Shown here: positions 8,650 through 13,520 of the stretch, piece after piece | How the letters are laid out: each line of letters opens with the position of its first letter | Position numbering within the stretch: the first letter of the stretch is position 1 | Origin: Zygnema cylindricum | Lineage: Eukaryota > Streptophyta > Zygnematophyceae > Zygnematales > Zygnemataceae | Direction of reading: 5' to 3' | Assembly (NCBI GenBank): GCA_037447655.1 | Contig: JBBHKE010001824.1 | Location: forward strand, 189,941-203,460 | DNA length: 13,520 nucleotides | The notes under the pieces: model-generated | Seen by the model: only the letters and a program-made list of their open reading frames with translations | Told to the model about the DNA's origin: nothing | Database searches by the model: none | Program-made: the position numbers and the translations under genes

Positions 8650-10216
8650 ACCTCAAACTTTTTCGGAAGCAATTAATAGGTCGGAAAAGGATAGATGGAT
8701 GACATCTAACATTAATGAAATGGCTTCAATCATGGAAGCAAATACATAGGAGCAAGAGGACTGTCCACCAGACAAAAAACCGATTGGATGCAAGTGGGTT
8801 TTCAAGTTAAATCTCAATCCGGAAAACACTAATGAGCGGTAGAATGCAAGATTAGTGGCAAAAGGGTTCACACAGAAGGAAAAATTGATGATGAGGAGAC
8901 CTTTGCTCCGGTTGCTAGATTTCCCTCTGTCAAAATTCTACTTAGTTAGGCGCCAGCTAAAGACATGAAAGTGCACTAGATGGACATTAAAATAACATTC
9001 TTGCACGCAGAATTGGATGATGAGATCTTCATGCGGCAACCGGAAGGATTTGTTGAAAAAAGAGAAGAAAGCAAGGTGTGCATGTTGATAAATTTTCTGT
9101 ATAGACTCAAGCAGGCTCAGCGCCAATAGAACAAGAAACTAGACGAGTTTTTGACGAATTTGGGATATGTCTGAATCAGCTCCGATCATTCCATCTACCT
9201 TTTTGAAGATGCGAAAGGTATAATCTTCATTGCAATCTATGTTGATGATTTGCTTGTTTTAAGTAAATTAATGAAAAATATTAATGAATTGAAAATGGAT
9301 CTAAAAGGTAGATTTGAAATGAAGGATTTGGGAGAAACAAAGTATATTTTGGGAATTCAGATAAAGAGGGATAGAGGGAAAATTAAGTAAAAAGTAGTCA
9401 ATCGGAAACATGCTTGAGTAATTTCAAATGGATAAGGCAAATAGTTGTACAACTCTGATGGGTTTAAAGAATGGAAATGAGGGGAGTTCTTAAGGGGGAG
9501 TTGTGGTCTTGGATGATGAGTTAGGTCCGGAGGAGAAAACAATTATGAAAAATATTCCATACAAACAAGTTGTCGGTAGTTTGATCTATTTATGAACTAT
9601 ACCCGTGTTTATATAGCGCTAGGAATATTAAGTAGGAGTCTAAATGAACCTAATAAGGAAGGCTGGGAAACAACTAAAAAGGTAATGCGGTAATTGATAG
9701 GAACAAGAAAATTGTGGTTGCATTTGGAGGGGGGAAATACTGACATCACCACTTGGAGTGATCCTAGTTATGGGGATGCTTCAATGAGGAGGTGTACTTC
9801 TGGGAATGTGTTTTATGTTGGGAATGGCGCTTGTTGTTGGAGCAGCAAGCAACAAAAGTTTGTTGCTTAGTCCACAATGGAGGCCCAGTACGTGGCTCCT
9901 TTCTATACTGTAAAGGAATTATTGTGGGTGAAATCCTTGCTCCAAGAGCTTAAAATTTATCAAAAATGGTGTGCAAAGTGTGTTTTGTGATAACCAGGCT
10001 GCAATTGCCATTGTAGCCAATCGTAAACATCATTTTAAAGCAAAACATATGGATGTCACACTGAGATGTGTTAGGGAAAAGGTTGAGGATAAAATTATGA
10101 AATTGACATATAGACCACATGGAGAAGTAGTAGCCGTTATGATGACAAAATGTGTCCCATCCCTAAAACCGGTATTTTGCAGAAAGAAATGTGGACTAGA
10201 ACTGCAAAGTGACTAA
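8650..10216 (+). pseudogene. Broken copia reverse transcriptase and RNase H
   Basis: This should copy element RNA into DNA and degrade the template. Readable blocks are SEAINRSEKDRW (from 8665), KPIGCKWVFKLN, ARLVAKGFTQKE, then a frame change to ETFAPVARFPSVK, MDIKITFLHAELDDEIFMRQPEGF (first catalytic Asp, codon 8983-8985), LYRLKQA, and FIAIYVDDLLVLS (YVDD at 9238-9249). Then come FEMKDLGETKYILGIQI and the RNase H motifs WSDPSYGDASMRRCTSG, WSSKQQKF and STMEAQYVA, and after a frame change CDNQAAIAI...KHMDVTLRCVREKV to 10216. The RT aspartates are kept, but there are many stops, including TAG at 8947-8949 and 8977-8979, others near 9127 and 9170, and TAA near 9388. The block is non-functional. 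Confidence 0.92.
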
Positions 10217-10220
10217 GGAG
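10215..10220 (+). other. Polypurine tract remnant
   Basis: AAGGAG directly precedes the TGTT start of the 3' LTR, where second-strand priming should occur. It is short for a plant copia tract, but its position is exact. Confidence 0.55.
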
Positions 10221-10370
10221 TGTTAAAAAGAGGTAATTAATAGTTCACTTCTTTATTTTGGTTAGACTTTAAAGAGAGAGAGAGAGATGAACAAAAGCAC
10301 GCCATGGCTGCCGACTTATCTAGAAGGTGGCAGAGTGAAGTGGAGGGCAATTTACCAAAATGTTGCATGA

Positions 10371-10437
10371 GTCCGGATTTCAACCTAGGTTTGTGACTAC
10401 TATGTAGTCGTACGCCTTATCCACTAAGGCATTGACG
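10371..10437 (-). repeat. tRNA-like segment inside the 3' LTR
   Basis: This is the counterpart of the segment in the 5' LTR. The A-box-like motif is the complement of 10421-10431 (identical), and the B-box-like motif (complement of 10375-10385) has one change, GGTTGAAATCC. Presence in both LTRs means the LTR carried it before this copy inserted. Confidence 0.5.
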
Positions 10438-10517
10438 AAACGATGCACTTGAAATGTTTTACAAATACCTAATCATTAACGCGACAGCAAATTAACACCA
10501 AATTGCCAACAAGACGC

Positions 10518-10525
10518 ATATAAAA
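10518..10525 (+). promoter_or_regulatory. TATA box of the 3' LTR
   Basis: ATATAAAA lies at the position matching the TATATAAAA of the 5' LTR; the preceding base differs (C for T). It could in principle drive read-out transcription into the right flank, but no evidence of activity is visible. Confidence 0.45.
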
Positions 10526-11056
10526 CAATCCATGCACGAACGCAAATCCGAACCGTGTAAATATATTTGATCGGACGGACATCATTGCACTCGCCACCCA
10601 GAATGAGCTTTTGGCGGCTTATTAGAGATACAGTCACGCGATGCCACGTGGTGCCACATTGTTCAATATCAGAGAAGATGGGAGAAGGAACCATGGCTCA
10701 GGATTTGACAGGCGTCACCTTATAGGCCATGTCGTACAATGGTCGTACAATAGGTACATCGCTCATTGTACCTTCTTGTACCTTCTTATACTATACAGTG
10801 TTCCTATTGGACTAGGGTTTAGTAGTAGGTAGTCGTGAGTAGGTAGACCAAGACTTAGTGAAATTTAGGTACCTCTCTCTACGAGAGCTTGTAACTATAA
10901 AGTTCATCTTTGACCAGACATAACTTACTGCCCAAGGGAGCAAATTTAGTGATTCTTTTTGCGTTCGGCTCAGGGGAGTCGAGCCTTTACAAAGGTGAAG
11001 GTGGTCAATATACCTGTGTGCCACGGCGACACCTATTCAGTGGGAAAGTCAAAACA

Positions 11057-11113
11057 ACTAATATTATCATAGAGGCTTCTTATAAGCTGGATATTCTGTG
11101 GGCAGATGGAGGT
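11057..11113 (+). repeat. Leader-like extension of the repeat beyond the 3' LTR
   Basis: This segment aligns with 5600-5658, which lies inside the element after the 5' LTR, at about the same identity as the LTRs. Both share ATATTATC-TAGAGGCTTC and end at TGGAGGTC. It includes the putative primer-binding site and the region just before gag. A plain LTR-internal-LTR insertion would not have it here. Confidence 0.65.
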
Positions 11114-11430
11114 CACAGATTTACATGGGAGTCTTTGCTTTAGCTGAAAACTTGTATAATTTCCATAATGCTTTTGCTCAAGATTATAGAGTTGGTCATA
11201 ACTCAGTTGTAATCTACTCTAATTTGTTTCGTACGATTTCCAATCCTCACAAGTATGTATATCGACGAATGGTGTCATGCTACGACACATGCACTTGAAC
11301 TAACGTGGATGCCTGCCAGCTCAACCTAGACGCTACAAAGTAGACACACAATTTGGCGTTGAGTGCAAGAATTAGTGTTAAGTTTTTTTTTTGTCTTTTT
11401 TGACACAAACACACAAAATAGTGTTAACTC
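11114..11430. other. Non-coding, no gene seen
   Basis: This stretch lies between the retrotransposon and the MITE cluster. No family-like frame is visible. GACGCTACA near 11321 and GGCGTTGAGTG near 11354 faintly resemble the family 2 element ends but have no partner that I can define. Confidence 0.4.
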
Positions 11431-11592
11431 TTAGGGTTGAGTTCCATTAGACAATAAGTGGAGTAGTGTACAAAAATCCGCAACTATCCGTACAAAATCG
11501 TACTGCTTCTTTTGTTTTTACACGATAAACAACATTATAGCGAATCTTGCCAATTCTTTGTGAACTTTTACGCTAATGGAAGGTCACCCTCA
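11431..11592. repeat. MITE-like element, family 1, copy A (about 160 bp)
   Basis: The left end is TTAGGGTTGAGTTCCATTAG (11431-11450). The right end is the inverted version, CTAATGGAAGGTCACCCT (11573-11590). The arms match at 14 of 18 core positions. The internal part from TCCGTAC (11487) to CTTGCCAATTCT recurs in copy C with the same 56-bp spacing from the left end. There is no coding capacity. Ends beginning GGGTG beside TTA/TCA hint at a PIF/Harbinger-type element, but this is only a guess. Confidence 0.6.
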
Positions 11593-11634
11593 ATCAACCC
11601 AGTTTGCATTGTTAGTCGTACGATTACAAATAGG

Positions 11635-11775
11635 CCTAATGGAACTTCACCCTAAGGGTGGCCTTTCATTTGTTAAAAAGGTCGGGTTTTTAACTGACGG
11701 TCGTACTGTATCGCACAGGTCCGTACTTATTTTTTTTTTCAAAGAAAACATCATTACAGAAAAATGTCCAAGGTT
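11635..11775. repeat. Abutting family 1 ends and truncated copy B
   Basis: A right-end-like CCTAATGGAACTTCACCC (11635-11652) runs into a left-end-like TAAGGGTGGCCTTTCATT (11653-11670), forming an imperfect palindrome centred on ACCCTAAGGGT. The sequence then carries the family's internal block TCCGTAC...AACATCATTACAGAAAAATGTCC (11720-11770). No matching right end is seen nearby, so this copy looks truncated or rearranged. Confidence 0.45.
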
Positions 11776-12289
11776 GTAGATGTAAATTCGGACCATCGGA
11801 TGCTATTACACTTTTTATTCGAGACGCCATGTCACTAACCCCACAATTTGTTAAAACCGTGCAAAGGGAGGACAATTCTCGAAGACTGAACGAGTAAAGA
11901 TAGGCCGCGTGGAAAAGGGATAAAAAATCCACGATGAGCGTGCGCGTATGTGCGTACACGTCGCAAGGGCTATGTGCCTTTCGCCAAGGTGGCTACGAAT
12001 CTGCCGAAATTATCCCATCACGCTCACACCATCAAAGTTTGTTGTCGCCTTTTTGTCGTTGCGTTTTGTAATTTTGGGTAGTACATTTAATGCCCTATGT
12101 ACGAGTCATTAATTACCTCCGACGGTACAAATATTTCCTCCGCGGGTACAGATATTACCTTTGCTCGTACAAATATTGCGTTCAGATGTTCCATTCTAAG
12201 AATCTTTCAATAATTTAAGCATTTAATATTAACCTACGTGTTACCAACCAGAATGAGCCACGCTGATAAAAAGTGGTTTACTGTCGCGA
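11776..12289. other. Non-coding, no gene seen
   Basis: This is mixed AT-rich sequence. A short local repeat of ACAAATATT / ACAGATATTACCT type lies around 12125-12180. No RNA gene or family-like open frame is visible. Confidence 0.4.
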
Positions 12290-12373
12290 CCTAATGGAAG
12301 ACACGCCCAAGCACGCCCTTCATTAAAATTTTCTGTACAATTACTGAGACGCCTAGTGGAAGTCTACCCTAAA
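12290..12373. repeat. Two decayed family 1 right ends
   Basis: CCTAATGGAAGACACGCCC (12290-12308) and CCTAGTGGAAGTCTACCC (12352-12369) both resemble the inverted family 1 terminus. They lie 62 bp apart in the same orientation. The second abuts the family 2 element that begins at 12374. Confidence 0.4.
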
Positions 12374-12577
12374 CTACACCGTGAATCGTTATTAGCCTTA
12401 TGTACTCTATATCGGCATCCCAAAATTACGACATTGATACCTTAAATAGAATAAATCACACTATTTAGCGACGTGGACCATAATCTGCCACGTCTCCTGG
12501 CACTAAATTAGAATGAATGACGCTAATTTTTCTTTACACTCATAATTTCTCTACGTTATTAACGATTCAAGGTGTAG
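12374..12577. repeat. MITE-like element, family 2 (about 204 bp)
   Basis: The terminal inverted repeat is about 25 bp with 21 matches: CTACACCGTGAATCGTTATT at 12374-12393, and the complement of CTACACCTTGAATCGTTAAT ending at 12577. The right part, read in reverse, aligns with the element at 3650. There is no coding capacity. The left half also recurs as a direct repeat at 13030-13068. Confidence 0.6.
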
Positions 12578-13029
12578 CGTCTATGCTATTTTTTTCTTAC
12601 ATTAAAGACGATAAGCGGTATATTGTTTTCTTGGATCTCGGTGCATCTCTTTGGCTCTTCACCAAGATCGAATAAAATGTGAAATAAAGGGCCGTCCGTT
12701 TCGAGACGTCGAAATCTTGCCGCGTGTCCTCCACTTGTCACACATATTTGAGAATGATTGCTTTAATTTTGAAACGGCGGCGCGTTGCCATGCTCGCACG
12801 AAAAATGCGGACGCGACAAAAAATATTCGTGAAATTTGGCGCCTTCTGCGCTATGTTGCGCTGGCATGTACGAATTTCTCTTGGATCCAAGTGACAAAAC
12901 AAAATTTCCAAAAGTCAAATTCTTGGAGTGAATAAAACGTTGTAAGCACTAAGTACGGCATTATCCCCCATATAGTACGAAGCGGTGGTATTTAATGCTG
13001 AGTACCTAATAATTGTTTTCTATTGGCAA
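12578..13029. other. Non-coding, CpG-rich patch, no supported gene
   Basis: Between about 12690 and 12860 CpG is clearly more frequent than in the rest of the window (for example GCCGTCC, CGAGACGTCG, GGCGGCGCG, GCGGACGCGAC). A 94-codon frame (12651-12935) crosses it but lacks an ATG at that start and resembles no family that I know. Confidence 0.4.
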
Positions 13030-13128
13030 CGGAAGTACATTACACCGCGAATCGTAATTAGAGTAATGAAAAAATTAGAGTAAAAAAAGAGAAAAAATAA
13101 TTAGAGTTATTAACTCTAGTTTGTGTAA
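13030..13128. repeat. Partial family 2 copy plus ATTAGAGT repeats
   Basis: GGAAGTACATTACACCGCGA (13031-13050) and the bases after it match the sequence around 12356-12393, as a direct repeat. It is followed by three copies of AATTAGAGT(A/T) (13056-13106) and a short palindrome TAGAGTTA-T-TAACTCTA near 13101-13117. Confidence 0.45.
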
Positions 13129-13150
13129 TATAACTTTTTCAAAAAGGAAT

Positions 13151-13280
13151 TTAGGGTGGCGTTCCATCAGACGAAAAATGAGGTTCTTTACAGAAATTTG
13201 GGCCTCTCCGTACCTCGTCGTACTTGCTATTTTGTTTTTATACGCGAACAACATTACAGAGAATCTTGCCAATATTCTCC
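13151..13280. repeat. MITE-like element, family 1, copy C (right end not found)
   Basis: The left end is TTAGGGTGGCGTTCCATCAG (13151-13170). The internal block TCCGTAC...ACATTACAGAGAATCTTGCC starts at 13207, exactly 56 bp from the end as in copy A. The TTTTGTTTTTA and AATCTTGCCAAT parts are near-identical to copy A. No right terminal repeat is visible before the window ends. The hairpin at 13344 may be part of this copy. Confidence 0.55.
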
Positions 13281-13343
13281 AAAGGTTTGGGAGGAAAGAA
13301 TGACCGTTGGATACTTTTTCGCGAAGCATTCGCTTCCAAATTG

Positions 13344-13390
13344 TCTGTAAATGGTGATGTACCTCGAGGAGGTACATCACCATTTACAGA
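13344..13390. repeat. Perfect 22-bp inverted repeat with 3-nt loop
   Basis: The arms are 13344-13365 and 13369-13390, with loop GAG. The left arm starts TCTGTAAATGG and ends GTACCTC. An imperfect extension (CGC...TCCAAATTGT against CGC...TCAATTTTT) lengthens the foldback to roughly 13330-13405. The right arm's ACATCA...TTACAGAAAAAT resembles the family 1 internal block at 11750-11765. Confidence 0.9.
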
Positions 13391-13520
13391 AAAATTGAGC
13401 CGCGACACGTTGGATAATGAATGTACGTGTCAAGACGGCAACCAACCGAAATCGAAATATTTCGCACATGATATATGCATTCAGAAATTCAACGGAAATC
13501 ACGAAAGTGATCTCGTAACG
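13391..13520. other. Right edge, nothing recognised
   Basis: This non-coding sequence follows the foldback up to the window end. No gene or repeat that I can define is present, apart from the imperfect hairpin extension at its start. Confidence 0.4.

Larger units (their letters stand above)
4765..11056 (+). mobile_element. Degenerate Ty1/copia LTR retrotransposon, about 6.3 kb
   Basis: Two similar direct repeats of about 835 bp flank an internal region that encodes, in order, a Gag with a CCHC knuckle, an aspartic protease, an integrase, a reverse transcriptase with YVDD, and an RNase H. Integrase before RT is diagnostic of copia (Pseudoviridae-type) elements. Every coding block is broken by stops, most also by frame changes, and catalytic residues are lost, so the copy cannot move autonomously. 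The LTRs are diverged (roughly 80-85% identical by eye, not counted), which implies an old insertion. No 5-bp target-site duplication is evident: the flanks are tggga at 4760-4764 and actaa at 11057-11061. It lies about 2.5 kb downstream of RPE in the same orientation. Confidence 0.93.
10221..11056 (+). repeat. 3' LTR of the copia element
   Basis: It runs from TGTTAAAAAG to GTCAAAACA, 836 bp, and is collinear with 4765-5599 with scattered substitutions (many C/T and G/A) and few indels. It retains the GA microsatellite, the minus-strand tRNA-like segment and a TATA-like ATATAAAA at 10518-10525. Similarity continues past its inferred end to about 11113. Confidence 0.85.

Noticed and set aside
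12651-12935. 94-codon open frame on the + strand
   Set aside because: It starts at a non-ATG codon, lies in repeat-derived DNA, matches no protein family that I know and has no splice or signal context. A frame of this length is expected by chance in a CpG-rich patch.
13151-13350. Overlapping 60-64-codon frames near the right edge
   Set aside because: They coincide with the family 1 repeat block, whose other copies do not keep the frames open.

Overview
This is nuclear DNA of a land plant, probably a seed plant. The left end holds a gene split by GT-AG introns that encodes a plastid-type Calvin-cycle enzyme. It is followed by AT-rich intergenic sequence, a decayed Ty1/copia LTR retrotransposon and a cluster of small inverted-repeat elements. 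The species cannot be fixed from sequence alone; the reading as plant rests on the chloroplast-type ribulose-phosphate 3-epimerase (RPE) sequence, the splice sites and the type of retroelement.

Layout. Positions 10-2214 (+) carry the last seven exons of RPE; the gene's 5' part lies outside the window. The exons are intact, join in phase and end in a normal stop. Positions 2215 to about 2820 are the probable 3' UTR and downstream flank. Positions 2821-4764 are intergenic, with one 120-bp inverted-repeat element (3650-3769) and a two-copy 20-bp tandem repeat (3861-3900).

Positions 4765-11056 (+) are a full-length but dead copia retrotransposon: 5' LTR, degenerate primer site, gag, protease-integrase, reverse transcriptase-RNase H, polypurine tract and 3' LTR. 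The order integrase before reverse transcriptase identifies copia rather than gypsy. All three coding blocks carry stops, and gag, the integrase end and the RT block also carry frame changes. The protease and integrase have lost catalytic or metal-binding residues. The LTRs differ at many sites, so the insertion is old. The LTR-to-LTR similarity runs about 57 bp past the inferred 3' LTR end, into what should be leader sequence. Each LTR also carries a tRNA-like (SINE-head-like) segment on the minus strand.

Positions 11057-13520 have no convincing gene. They are a patchwork of short non-autonomous elements from at least two families: one with ends like TTAGGGTGNNNTTCCATTAG and one with ends like GCTACACC-TGAATCG. 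The second family is also present upstream of the retrotransposon. Near the right edge is a perfect 22-bp inverted repeat with a 3-nt loop. The only functional protein-coding gene visible is RPE; the rest is repeat-derived. I found no evidence for an undescribed multi-gene system.
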